Assembly: GCA_963847345.1 (NCBI GenBank)
Contig: CAWJZU010000022.1
Coordinates: 62,001-126,000, forward strand
Direction of reading: 5' to 3'
From: DATARH01 sp963847345
Lineage (GTDB): Bacteria > Pseudomonadota > Alphaproteobacteria > ATCC43930 > CGMCC-115725
DNA length: 64,000 nucleotides
A program made the position numbers and the translations under genes. Positions within the stretch are counted from its first letter, which is position 1; every line of letters starts with the position of its first letter. Of this stretch, positions 25,719 through 36,223 are shown piece by piece. The notes below the pieces were generated by a model. It did not search any database. It worked only from the letters and a program-made list of their open reading frames with translations, and was not told the DNA's origin.

Positions 25719-26192
25719 TTACCGCCCCCACGGCATGATCGGCACGCTGGACAGAGAGCTTTGCGGCGAGCCTTCGATGATCTTGTCGCTGATTGCGAGA
25801 TAGATCAGCGTGTTGCGCTTGTCGTCAAACATCCGATAGACGTGCGTGTTCTTGAATAGGATCGAGGTTTTCGTGCTGTAGACTTCTTCCTCGCTCGGCA
25901 GCCGCTTCGGGTCGATCGTGATCGGGCCGATCTGCCGGCAGGCGATCGAAAACCGCGACGGGTCCTCGGCAAGCCCCAACCCGCCCTTGATGCCGCCGGT
26001 CCGCGCCTGGCTGATATGGCAGGCGACGCCGGGCACTTTCGGGTCGTCGAAGCCGCTGACGCACACCTTGTCGTTCGGCCCGAGAAAGCGGAATGTCGTG
26101 CTGAGGCACCCGACATCGTCGGCCAGCGCCGGCCGAATCAGCGCTCCGGCGAGCAGCACCGGCATCAACCACAACCTCTTACCCCTGCCCAT
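25719..26192 (-). CDS. creA: CreA family protein
   Basis: A 157-residue exported protein with signal MGRGKRLWLMPVLLAGALI ending ALA. Conserved segments DVGCLSTTFRFLGPNDKVCV, DDPKVPGVACHIS and YSTKTSILFKNTHVYRMFD are diagnostic of CreA. Its function is unknown in spite of the historical name. Convergent with the phosphonopyruvate hydrolase gene. Confidence 0.92.
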   Translation of the reverse strand: MGRGKRLWLMPVLLAGALIRPALADDVGCLSTTFRFLGPNDKVCVSGFDDPKVPGVACHISQARTGGIKGGLGLAEDPSRFSIACRQIGPITIDPKRLPSEEEVYSTKTSILFKNTHVYRMFDDKRNTLIYLAISDKIIEGSPQSSLSSVPIMPWGR

Positions 26193-26230
26193 GCCGTTTG
26201 GTCCCCGCCCGGTCCGCCGATCCCGCCGCG

Positions 26231-26671
26231 TCAGTAATAGAGAAACGTATTTCGGAAGTGGCTGGCGCAGACCTGGCGCAATTTAAGGACGATGCTGACC
26301 GGCTGCCTTGTCTTTGTCAGCGAAACCGCGACCTTGATGCCTTTCAGCCGCTCGCCGAAATACGGCGAAATCATGCTGATATCCGGCACCGCCGAAACGG
26401 TGCGAACGATGCTGGCCGGGATCGCCCGGACGACTTCGACATCGACCTTGCCGATGCTTTCGGTCTCGATGAAGCTGAGCATCTCGGTGCCGTCCGCGTC
26501 CGCGAAATCTGTCGCGTTGAGGGTCACCTCGCCGATGCGCGCCGGTCCGAACGGGTTGTATTCGTCACATGACGGGACCAGGGGTGGCGCGGCCGGCGCG
26601 ACGGTTGGACGCGCGACGATGCAGGCGACAATGCAGCAAGCGATTCCCGCCAATTTCCACCCGTGCCGCAT
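26231..26671 (-). CDS. Exported hypothetical protein
   Basis: A 146-residue protein from MRHGWKLAGIACCIVACIVA, a Sec signal ending APAAP. The mature part has two cysteines (one in SCDEYNPFG, one in RQVCASHF) that could form a disulphide, and alternating strands such as IGKVDVEVVRAIPASIV. No family recognised. It lies 38 bases upstream of creA on the same strand and may be co-transcribed with it. Confidence 0.65.
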   Translation of the reverse strand: MRHGWKLAGIACCIVACIVARPTVAPAAPPLVPSCDEYNPFGPARIGEVTLNATDFADADGTEMLSFIETESIGKVDVEVVRAIPASIVRTVSAVPDISMISPYFGERLKGIKVAVSLTKTRQPVSIVLKLRQVCASHFRNTFLYY

Positions 26672-26866
26672 TCCTGCCTCCGACCAGCTGGGTCGCCGCA
26701 CTCTATCCATTCGCGGCAAGCATGACAGCCCCCGGCCGCACCGAAACCGCTGCGGCAGCGTTGCCGTATACCGCGCACCGGGCTATCCTGAATAACATTC
26801 AGGCTTCCGCCCAGAGGTGGGCGGACCCGCCGGGCCGAATAAAACAGCCGAACAACAGGAGCCGCA

Positions 26867-28483
26867 ATGCCCAACGACATGCAGGGCGCGATCGTCAACA
26901 CTCCGAAGCCGGAAGCGCTGTACGCCAAGCTCGAGGAACGGATACTGGACCGCGACCAGAAGGGCGCGAGCGATGTGTATTACGATCTGGTGCGAACGCG
27001 GCGGCCGATGCGCGAAATCGTCGCCGAGGCCGTGCGCATCCACGCGCCGTACACGCACGTGCCGTATCACGAGCAAATCGACGACGGCTACGTCAATTTC
27101 GTCAATAACGACCATTGCCTGTTGTCGGCCCGCGCCGCGTCACAGCTTACGCGAATGGTGCCCGAAGATTGCGCCGCGCTGCCGCTGGCGCAGACGATCT
27201 GGTACATCCCCACCGGGCTCGATATCTGGAACCAGAAGATCCTGAAGGCGCCGGGACATTACGCGCGCGCGCCGGGCTGGACGATGCCGCCGGGACCGCC
27301 GCCGATGCCGGAAATCGTCTGGCCCGACCAGCAGCCGGAGCGGCTCGACGGCCCCTTGCAGGAACGGCTCGACCACTGGATGACGCTGGTGCATCGTGGC
27401 CAGGTGCTCGAAGCCTACCGCGTGTTTCTCGGGCTGATGGAGAACCCGGCCGAGCGCAAGGAGGTGCTGGCCCAGCTCTGCCATGCCGGGTTGATGGATG
27501 TGCAGGACCGCGCCCTCTACAACCGCTCCTACACGACCGGCCACAAGGCGTTCCGCGCCCGTGCGACGGTCGATCTCGGCAATTTCCTCGGCTGGGACAA
27601 CGCGCACAACGTCGTCTATGCCGGCGCGCTCGACATCGCGGTCGGGCCGCGCTGGTATTCGACCTACGAGATGGCCTGCAACATCGTCAAAATCTTCCTC
27701 GAAAAGCAGGCCGTTTCGGCGATCCCGTACGGCGGCGCCTCGCCTGAGGAACTGACGATTCTGGCCAACAACAAGGATCCGCTGTCACGCGAGGAGGCTC
27801 AGGCGCTCGAACGCGCGATCATCCGCGAGCCCGAGCCGGGTTTCCTCAAGCTGCTGTGCGAATATCTCGAAGCCGGCAAGAGCCCGCGGCGCCTCCTGGA
27901 CGCGCTGCAGATCGCCTCGGCGCAGGTGATCTTGGAGACGCAGGGCCAGAACAATTTTTCATTGCCGCAACACTGCTTCGAGTATTTGAACTCGATGACG
28001 TGGTTCTTCGACAATTTCGAGCACAAGCAGCAAGTCAAGCTGCTGATAACAGCGGCGTCGTATCTGAACCGCGCCGCGTGGCATCAGAAGGGTATCGGAG
28101 ACGCCGAACCGGTGACGGTGCGCGCCCCGTCCGGCGCCGACAGACTGATGCCCGAGCAGATTCTCGACCGCGTCGATGCGGCGGTGCTGGCGCTCAACGG
28201 TCCGGAAAGCGCCGCCTGGACGCAGGCCTATCTCGAAAGCGGCGCCGATACGAAACCGCTGACGCAGCGTCTGGCGCTGCTCGCCTGCCGCATGGGCAAC
28301 GACCCGCACAACCAGGAAATCGGGCAGGTCCTGCTTGAAGACTGGGCGAAGAACCAGGGCCACGACCGCGACCGGCTGCTGCTCGCCTGCGCGCATCACA
28401 CCGCAACGCACCGCAAATACGGCAACCCGCTCGACTGCGCGAACCGCTTCGGCGAAGCGCTCGGGATCGCCCGACTGCAGTAG
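26867..28483 (+). CDS. Conserved hypothetical protein, 538 residues
   Basis: A long soluble protein with no signal peptide. It is mostly helical, with many conserved-looking His and aromatic residues: IHAPYTHVPYHEQIDDGY, NNDHCLLSARAA, GHKAFRARATVD, SLPQHCFEYLNSMTWFF and ACAHHTATHRKYGN. The His-rich helical pattern resembles enzymes that bind metal or a redox cofactor, but I do not recognise the family. The ATG is preceded by AGGAGCCGC, an acceptable ribosome site. Isolated between creA (divergent) and the ABC-F gene (convergent), so context gives no hint. Confidence 0.75.
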   Translation: MPNDMQGAIVNTPKPEALYAKLEERILDRDQKGASDVYYDLVRTRRPMREIVAEAVRIHAPYTHVPYHEQIDDGYVNFVNNDHCLLSARAASQLTRMVPEDCAALPLAQTIWYIPTGLDIWNQKILKAPGHYARAPGWTMPPGPPPMPEIVWPDQQPERLDGPLQERLDHWMTLVHRGQVLEAYRVFLGLMENPAERKEVLAQLCHAGLMDVQDRALYNRSYTTGHKAFRARATVDLGNFLGWDNAHNVVYAGALDIAVGPRWYSTYEMACNIVKIFLEKQAVSAIPYGGASPEELTILANNKDPLSREEAQALERAIIREPEPGFLKLLCEYLEAGKSPRRLLDALQIASAQVILETQGQNNFSLPQHCFEYLNSMTWFFDNFEHKQQVKLLITAASYLNRAAWHQKGIGDAEPVTVRAPSGADRLMPEQILDRVDAAVLALNGPESAAWTQAYLESGADTKPLTQRLALLACRMGNDPHNQEIGQVLLEDWAKNQGHDRDRLLLACAHHTATHRKYGNPLDCANRFGEALGIARLQ

Positions 28484-28500
28484 CCTAAGGGCGCAGATGC

Positions 28501-28540
28501 AATCCCCTCCCCCGTAAGCGGGGGAGGGTTGGGTGGGGGT
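28501..28540. repeat. GC-rich palindromic element B, copy 2
   Basis: Arms CCCTCCCCC and GGGGGAGGG with a short GTAAGC loop, then TTGGGTGGGGG. It lies just after the stop of the 538-residue protein and could act as a transcript-end hairpin, though it has no T-run. Same family as 5686-5775 and 46509-46616. Confidence 0.75.
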
Positions 28541-28604
28541 ACGCCCGAGAGATATTGTCAAACTCAGTGCCGCCCGATCTAATCAGGACCCACGCCGCTG
28601 CGCC

Positions 28605-30410
<1,806 letters not shown>

Positions 30411-30576
30411 ATCGACCCATAGCTTACGCCCGCGCCGAACCCTCGCGAACCGGGATGTTTACTCCAGGCGAGGCCGGCTTCCGGCATGCCGCCATCGGCG
30501 TTCCGGCTTTGTCGACCGGATGCAGATCGAGGAGGATCGCGCTCCACTCGCTGCCGCGGGAGAGACCTCCGCCTGT

Positions 30577-30798
30577 TTATCGCTGTTCGATCACGCCACT
30601 TTGCGAATGCTCGAACGGCGGCGGCCCGAGATCGAAGGGGTCGAATTGCGGAATTCTGACGCCCCGCAGATGCGGGCTGGTAGCCTCCGCCAAGCAGCGC
30701 GAAGGCGCCAGCTCCACCGCCGCGAAACCCGCCAGGAGCAGGATCAACACGAGCGCCCAAGCCGAGAGAACCCGACGCCAGTCAACCGAAAATAGCAC
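30577..30798 (-). CDS. Small membrane or exported protein, hypothetical
   Basis: A 73-residue product with one hydrophobic segment (VLSAWALVLILLLAGFAAVEL) followed by a Pro-rich tail. It could be a signal-anchored peptide. No family recognised and the coding evidence is only composition; kept with low confidence. Confidence 0.35.
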   Translation of the reverse strand: MLFSVDWRRVLSAWALVLILLLAGFAAVELAPSRCLAEATSPHLRGVRIPQFDPFDLGPPPFEHSQSGVIEQR

Positions 30799-31096
30799 GA
30801 TGCACCTGCAGCCGATGAAAGTCGGCGAGCCATATGGGCGACTTGGCGAGCAGTCGCAACCTGGACATGGCTGCCGTGCTGCAAGGCCTGTTTATGAATA
30901 TTCCGTTGCCCCAGCGATGCGCCGCTCGATCGCGCACCGGCGGCGGCAATAAATCCGGAATATCCCTCAAGTCCGTCTCCGGCTCTGTAGCGCCGGATTC
31001 CTGCGGCACCGCCGATCGGCCGGACTTCCCAGGAACCGCACGACATGATAAGCGTTTTGCCCACCCGACGCGTTTAACGGCTGGAGAAGAGCGCCC
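30799..31096. other. Intergenic upstream of rpsU
   Basis: About 300 bases without a supportable gene. A promoter and leader for rpsU are expected here, but no clear promoter hexamers or leader structure could be identified by eye. Confidence 0.4.
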
Positions 31097-31300
31097 GTGC
31101 AAGTCCTCGTTCGCGACAATAATGTCGATCAGGCTCTCCGAGCCCTGAAGAAGAAGATGCAGCGCGAAGGGGTGTTTCGGGAAATGAAGCTGCGGCGCAA
31201 TTACGAGAAACCGTCGGAACGCCGCGCCCGCGAAAAGGCCGAGGCGGTCCGCCGCTACCGGAAACTTTTGCGCAAGCGCATGGAGCGCGAAGGTTACTGA
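31097..31300 (+). CDS. rpsU: 30S ribosomal protein S21
   Basis: Small basic ribosomal protein of 67 residues. MQVLVRDNNVDQALRALKKK is the diagnostic start, followed by a basic helical tail, LRRNYEKPSERRAREKAEA. GTG start, with GGAGAAG upstream. Longer C-terminal Arg/Lys tail is normal for alphaproteobacteria. Monocistronic as far as can be seen. Confidence 0.96.
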   Translation: MQVLVRDNNVDQALRALKKKMQREGVFREMKLRRNYEKPSERRAREKAEAVRRYRKLLRKRMEREGY

Positions 31301-31607
31301 TCCCGCCGTTCAGCGAACCATTCAATTACCGGCCCCGCCGGTTAAGGCAGTTCGGCGCCGCCGAGAGCCGGGAAGGCGCGGTGATCGCCGGCGATCACCG
31401 CGACCGACGAACCGCGTTTTGCCGGCCCGCAGCTTGTCATCGAGCCCAATGACCCTCGCCCGAGGCGCCGCCCAGCGCAAAACAATAGTCGGTTAAGTCC
31501 GAAAGTGATATAGGGCGCGCCGAGCTGAAGAACGTTCTTCGCGACCATCGCCGAGCGTACCGGGAAGATCAACGAGCAATGATCCCGCGTTTTCTCAGGG
31601 CGGAAGC
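31301..31607. other. Intergenic with long palindrome
   Basis: About 300 bases between rpsU and the PqqD/HPrK gene. Its only clear structure is the palindrome at 31377-31402. An open minus-strand frame at 31342-31572 has no coding character. Confidence 0.45.
31377..31402. repeat. Perfect 26-base palindrome
   Basis: CGCGGTGATCGCC followed directly by its reverse complement GGCGATCACCGCG. It lies 77 bases after the rpsU stop, with no T-run, so it may be a processing/termination stem or a dimeric protein site. Confidence 0.7.
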
Positions 31608-32813
31608 ATGAGGCTGCGGCCGGATCTGACGCTCCTGCCGCTCGACGGTAATGCGATTGTTTTTTCCGAAGAGATGCAGCACCTCGTCGGACTCAATCGA
31701 ACAGCGGCGTTGTTGGTTGAAAAATTGCACAACGGAACCCCCGCTGCCGAACTTGCGCATGTCTTTACGACAGAGGGTCTCGCGGCTGCGGACGAGGCCG
31801 AACAATGGGTAGCGACGACGCTCGATGCCCTTCGGTCGTGCGGAGTTGTGCAGGACGGGCTTGCCGCGCCCGCTCCCGCAAACCAAACCGCCGAAGACAA
31901 CAACTCCGCGGCGCGCCAGGCCGCCGAGTGCGCGCCGTATCGCTCCTTTGAACCGGCGGCGGAACGGCGCTATCGCCTGCTCGAGACCTGTGCCCTTATC
32001 CGCTTCGGTCACGTGGCGCAGGTGCGTCTTGTCGATTCGGTCATCGGCCATCTCGCGACGGACGATCACGCCACACCGGATGTTGTTATGGACATCAGCG
32101 CCAAGCTGTTGGGTGGCGGGCATCTTTTGAGCGACGTCTACCGGGACGGTGCGCCGATCGGGCGCGCGCGCCGGCTTTCCCGCATGGCGCCGATCGTGAA
32201 GGCGGCGTTGTGGCAGTCCGCCATCAATGGCCACGATTTCCTGTTTTACCTCCACGCCGGAGTCGTCGGAACCGGTGCAAGCTGTATTCTTCTGCCCGCC
32301 GCCGCGGGAAGCGGGAAATCCTCGCTTACCATGGCCCTCGTCGATCGCGGGTTCTTGTATTTTTCCGACGAAGTGGCCCTGATCGAACCTGGGACCTTTC
32401 GTGTTCCGCCCGTGCCTCTAGCGATGTGCATCAAGAGCACAGGTTGGGATTTGATGTCCCGCTATTGTCCGCAACTATTATCGCTGCCGGTTCATGTCCG
32501 CGTCGACGAGAAGGTGATACGCTACATTCCGCCGCCGGAAAATACAGCGGAACAGAGTGCGGCTCCCGTCAGTCACATCATCTTTCCGCGATACGATCCG
32601 GACGCGCAAACCCGGCTTGAGCCGATCGAGCGGTCCGCGGCTCTGGGCCGCCTGATGGGCGAATGCCTGGCGCTGCGCCAGCGCTTGGACCAGAGAAACG
32701 TTCGCGCACTCGTCCGCTGGATTGCCGGAGTCGAGTGCTACGAGCTGACGTTTTCCTGCCTCGATACCGCCAGGCGGTTCGTCGTAGAAGCTACGGGCTT
32801 CGGTTTGGCGTAA
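31608..32813 (+). CDS. PqqD-like domain fused to HPr kinase-like domain
   Basis: A 401-residue cytoplasmic protein. Residues about 1-80 (VFSEEMQHLVGLNRTAALLVEKLHNG split around LNRTAALLVEKL) fit the PqqD fold, the peptide-binding element (RRE) of many RiPP systems. Residues about 200-400 fit the HPr kinase family: H216 in LHAGVV, P-loop PAAAGSGKSS at 230-239 with K237, and YFSDEVALIEP at 251-261. The linker (85-110) is low complexity. HPrK-like enzymes phosphorylate serine, in some cases on RiPP peptides. No maturase or obvious precursor is adjacent. Start ATG 31608 follows AGGGCGGAAGC. Confidence 0.78.
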   Translation: MRLRPDLTLLPLDGNAIVFSEEMQHLVGLNRTAALLVEKLHNGTPAAELAHVFTTEGLAAADEAEQWVATTLDALRSCGVVQDGLAAPAPANQTAEDNNSAARQAAECAPYRSFEPAAERRYRLLETCALIRFGHVAQVRLVDSVIGHLATDDHATPDVVMDISAKLLGGGHLLSDVYRDGAPIGRARRLSRMAPIVKAALWQSAINGHDFLFYLHAGVVGTGASCILLPAAAGSGKSSLTMALVDRGFLYFSDEVALIEPGTFRVPPVPLAMCIKSTGWDLMSRYCPQLLSLPVHVRVDEKVIRYIPPPENTAEQSAAPVSHIIFPRYDPDAQTRLEPIERSAALGRLMGECLALRQRLDQRNVRALVRWIAGVECYELTFSCLDTARRFVVEATGFGLA

Positions 32814-33019
32814 GCTTCTTGTTCGCCAATGCCGCTCAGTTATGGACCCGGCGGCCTGCGCCAAACGTGCCGTTGATTCAACAGCTCAGCAGCTTCTTCT
32901 CGAGGAAATTGGTCGAGTCGGCGCTTTCGATCCGTCAGCTCCATAGACAAAGCATCATTGCCGGAAGGAGAGCCAATCAGGCGCTGACCAAGTGATCTCG
33001 CAAAAAGCGGAGGGCAGAT

Positions 33020-33424
33020 ATGAGTGCTCCGAAATTGACCCATAGGCTCGGGCAAGCGTTGATGACTGTCTTTCTCGCTGTTGCCTTATTTGCCGTGGCG
33101 GCAGATCCAGCAGATGCGCAGCATGGCGGCGCTGGTGGCGGGACAGGCGGCCAGGGACGCGCTGGCGGTGCGCCGGGCAGCGGTCATGGCCATGCTGGCG
33201 GCTGGCACGGTGGCGTACCTGGCGGCTGGCGCGGAGGTGGGCCCGCCAGGTGGTATGGCGGTTTCGGGTGGTATGGTCCGGGCTGGGGCTGGGGGTTTCT
33301 TGCTGGTGGGCTCGCTGTTGAACCGGCTGCGCCCAGCCCGTACTCATATCGATTTCTTTACGACAGCCCTTACTACTACCCTGATTACGACTCGTATCAT
33401 GGGTTTTCATACCCCTACTACTAG
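33020..33424 (+). CDS. Gly-rich exported protein
   Basis: A 134-residue protein with a Sec signal (about 1-34, LMTVFLAVALFAVAADPADA). The mature part is Gly/His-rich (HGGAGGGTGGQGRAGG, HGHAGGWHGGVPGG) and then Trp/Tyr-rich, ending in YYYPDYDSYHGFSYPYY. Such proteins are typically cell-surface or periplasmic and low complexity; the function is unknown. Downstream of the PqqD/HPrK gene by about 200 bases on the same strand. Confidence 0.65.
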   Translation: MSAPKLTHRLGQALMTVFLAVALFAVAADPADAQHGGAGGGTGGQGRAGGAPGSGHGHAGGWHGGVPGGWRGGGPARWYGGFGWYGPGWGWGFLAGGLAVEPAAPSPYSYRFLYDSPYYYPDYDSYHGFSYPYY

Positions 33425-33479
33425 GGATCGGTACCGGCGAATCGCCGTGCTGCTCCTGCTGACAGAAGCGACGGAAGCG

Positions 33480-34594
33480 CCCGCCCTTGTCGGATCAACG
33501 GGTATTCCAGAGCGAAATCGAAACTGGCTGTTTGACTGAGCGGAACGGTACGCCCGTTCGACAGCGGGATCTGCAAGCCGCGCAACGTCGCGAGCGAGAG
33601 GCGTTCCTCGTCGGTCGCTCGCGTCAGCACATCGATCAGATAGATGCCGTCGCGCACCTGCGTCACGGCCGTGCCGGTAACGACGCTGTTCATCACGGCG
33701 GCGATAGATTGCGAACTCAGCCCCAGCAACCGCGCTTGGTCTTGGTCGATTCGGATGCGGACCATGCGCGCCGGTTCCATCCAGTCAAAATTGACGTGCC
33801 GCGCATTCGGGTCGGCTCCCACAATTCGGGCCAGCTGCAATGCAATGTCGCGCACTTCGCTGATTTCGGTGCCGCTCACGCGGTACTGCACGGGCCACCC
33901 GACAGGCGGGCCAAGCCCCAGCGGCGCGACACGAGCCACGGCGCCGGGGAAATCCTCGGCCAGCGCCCTCTCAAGCTTTCCCTGAAGCCGTTCGCGCGCC
34001 GGCACGTTCTTGGCGATGACCACAGCCTGCGTAAAGAAGTCGTTCGACAACTGCACGTCGAGCGGCAGATAGAAACGGATCGCGCCGCGCCCGACATAGG
34101 TGCTCCAGCGCTCGACATCCGGATCGCCCCCAAGGAGGCTGTCGAGTTTCTCGGCCGCGCCTTCGCTGGCATAGCATCCGAGCGTCACACCGATTGTCAC
34201 CCAGCGCGCCCGCATGACACTAACCAGAAATCCGCGAAAATAGCTGACAATCACGCCGGGCTTCTCAGGTGATTTTGCTTTCGGTTTGGAAAGTATGATC
34301 ACGCCGAGCAGCGGCGCAAAGATAACTGCGACGAACCAGGACGAGAAGCAGTGCGTAGGAAACGACGGCAAAAATTGAAAACGTATATTCGCCCGCCGAA
34401 CTTCTGGCAAAACCTATCGGTATGAATCCGGCGGCCGTGACCAACGAGCCCGTCAGCATCGGCAGCGCCAGCGTTTTATATGCGAAGGTAGCTGCCTCTT
34501 CCTTGCTGTCTCCAGTGGCAAAGCGGGAGGTCATCACATCGACCGTGGTCATTGCGGCGATTTCCGATACGCGGCACACGGGACGGAGCGACAA
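33480..34594 (-). pseudogene. RND efflux transporter remnant
   Basis: Fragment of an AcrB-type RND pump. Recognisable parts are EEAATFAYKTLALPMLTGSL, AGEYTFSIFAVVSYALL, then, after a one-base insertion near 34340, SWFVAVIFAPLLGVII, and much of the second periplasmic porter region up to QIPLSNGRTVPLSQTASF. The N-terminal half is missing beyond about 34600, and the C-terminal domain is missing beyond about 33490. Truncated at both ends, so this is a genuine remnant and not a sequencing artefact alone. No partner membrane-fusion gene is nearby. Confidence 0.8.
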
Positions 34595-34701
34595 ATACGG
34601 CGACAGCGGTTCGCCCGCTGCGCGCTTCGGCCTGCCTCACGAACATTTCCTCTTCGCCCCGCGATGGTGGTCCGCATCGGCGGTTGGGAGGCGTTGGACC
34701 A

Positions 34702-35340
34702 ATGAGTGAGCCGAGGCCTATCGTTTCCATTACCGAGAAACGTTCCTTCAAAAAGTGCTGGGTAGCATCGAACGAGTCGGTAATAAGGTTCCGCATCCGG
34801 CTGTGATTTTCTTTATTTTTGTCCGGCGCAGTCATTTTATTGTCGCATTTTCTCTATTTGGCGGGCACGTCGGTCTCCTATGAGTTTGTCAACCCGCAAA
34901 CCCACAAAATCGAATCAACGACTGCTTCGGTAGCTGTCGATCTGGGCGACGCACTCAAGCACGCGAATTTCGGCACGATCCCATTATTGTTGGGATTAAT
35001 CACTATTACCGGCGCTGTCGGCGTCTTGATTGTCGGCGCGATTCCCAAGTGGGCGATATTTGCCCCGATTTTTGTGCCCCTCTTCATGAAGCTCGGCATA
35101 GCGCCCGAAATTGTGTTGGCGGCCTACCGGGTCGGCGATTCGCCGCCGAATTGCATGTCGCCGCTGATGCCCTACTTCGCACTAATTGTCGTCTTCGCAC
35201 AACGCTACCAGAAGGATGCGGGCGTGGGCACCATCGTGGCAATGATGCTGCCTTACTGCGTCGCGATCTCGGTCGTCTGGACTTTCTTGTTCCTCGCCTG
35301 GGAAATGCTCGGGTTGCCGTATGGACCCGGAGCGGGATGA
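34702..35340 (+). pseudogene. AbgT family transporter, internally deleted remnant
   Basis: Remnant of a p-aminobenzoyl-glutamate type transporter. It begins MSEPRPIVSITEK, shifts frame near 34741 into TFLQKVLGSIERVGNKVPHP, shifts again near 34816 into LSGAVILLSHFLYLAGT, and then joins directly to the C-terminal part GTIPLLLGLITITGAVG ... MKLGIAPEIVLAAYRVGDSP. About 300 residues of the middle are missing (a full family member has around 500). Two frameshifts and a deletion show real decay. Confidence 0.8.
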
Positions 35341-35371
35341 TGAACTGAAAAGGCAGGAGAGAGGAGTCAAG

Positions 35372-35587
35372 ATGCTGGATCGACGAAGTATTCTGCTCGG
35401 TGCGTTCGGGATTATTGGTTACACGGTCCGCAGTGCATAGGCTTAACCTGCCCCCTGGCGTCCACCGATGCCTCCGCCGCGCAGCGAGATGCGGCCGCCG
35501 CCTCCGCCTGGGCCTCGCCGTTGGTGTTGGTCGCGAGGACGTTGGCGGTGGGACGGGCGGCGCTGGATTTGGATCTCCGGACGATGA
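35372..35587 (+). pseudogene. Small exported protein with two in-frame stop codons
   Basis: GAGAGGAG and an ATG at 35372 start MLDRRSILLGAFGIIGYTV, a short export signal ending RSA. Then TAG (35438-35440), one alanine codon and TAA (35444-35446) interrupt the same frame, which continues through PPPPPGPRRWCWSRGRW to a stop at 35585-35587. Changing the two stops to CAG and CAA gives a typical signal-cleavage end (AQAQ) and a Trp-rich exported protein of about 70 residues. Both differences are C-to-T. Likely a nonsense-inactivated gene. Confidence 0.6.
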
Positions 35588-35613
35588 GACGGTGCTGAAG
35601 CGGCCCCGCGGCA

Positions 35614-36126
35614 TTAACCGACGGGCGCGGCAGCCGGCCCACCCGTACCTGCTAGCGCCGCGCGCAAAGCCTCCTCTTTGGTTTCGTCGAAGGATGTACG
35701 GATCACCGTCCCCCCTTCACCCTGCAAAGCCGCCAAGACCTTGTCGGTCGTCATCTTTCGTATCAGAAGGAAAAGGGCGACGTTGCCGGATTGCAGATGC
35801 TGCGCGGCATCTTTCATGAAACGATCATTGATGCCGACATCTGTGAGAGCGCCGCCCAGAGCGCCGGAAGCCGCACCGATTGCGGCGCCGGCTAATGGCA
35901 TCAGGAAGATCATCCCGATCAGCGCACCCCAGAATGTTCCGGATACTGCCCCCGAGGCGGTGGGACTAAAGAGTTGATTGAGTTTGATATGCCCGTTCGG
36001 CTGCTTCGCCGCTATGACAGCATCGCCCAGTTCGATCAAATACTCCTTTTGCATGTCGAGCAGCTTCTGACGAACCTGCTCCGCTTTTTCCTCGGAAGGA
36101 AAGGCGATTTCCACGAGATCGGCCAT
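35614..36126 (-). CDS. DUF1269 domain protein
   Basis: A 170-residue protein. MADLVEIAFPSEEKAEQVRQ and the Gly/Ala-rich double hydrophobic hairpin ALIGMIFLMPLAGAAIGAASG, cut here at GALGGALTD, are typical of DUF1269, predicted to sit in or at the membrane. The C-terminal segment VIRTSFDETKEEALRAALA is also family-like. Function unknown. Confidence 0.88.
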   Translation of the reverse strand: MADLVEIAFPSEEKAEQVRQKLLDMQKEYLIELGDAVIAAKQPNGHIKLNQLFSPTASGAVSGTFWGALIGMIFLMPLAGAAIGAASGALGGALTDVGINDRFMKDAAQHLQSGNVALFLLIRKMTTDKVLAALQGEGGTVIRTSFDETKEEALRAALAGTGGPAAAPVG

Positions 36127-36223
36127 TTCACATTACTCCATTCCGTTTCCGGTTCGACGTCAAGGGACAAGAACTCCGCCTGCTCAATTGCCAATCGTTC
36201 CAGACGGGAGCTTGCAGCAGGGC

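Noticed and set aside
31342..31572. Minus-strand frame after rpsU
   Set aside because: No ribosome site, covers the palindrome, and lacks coding composition.
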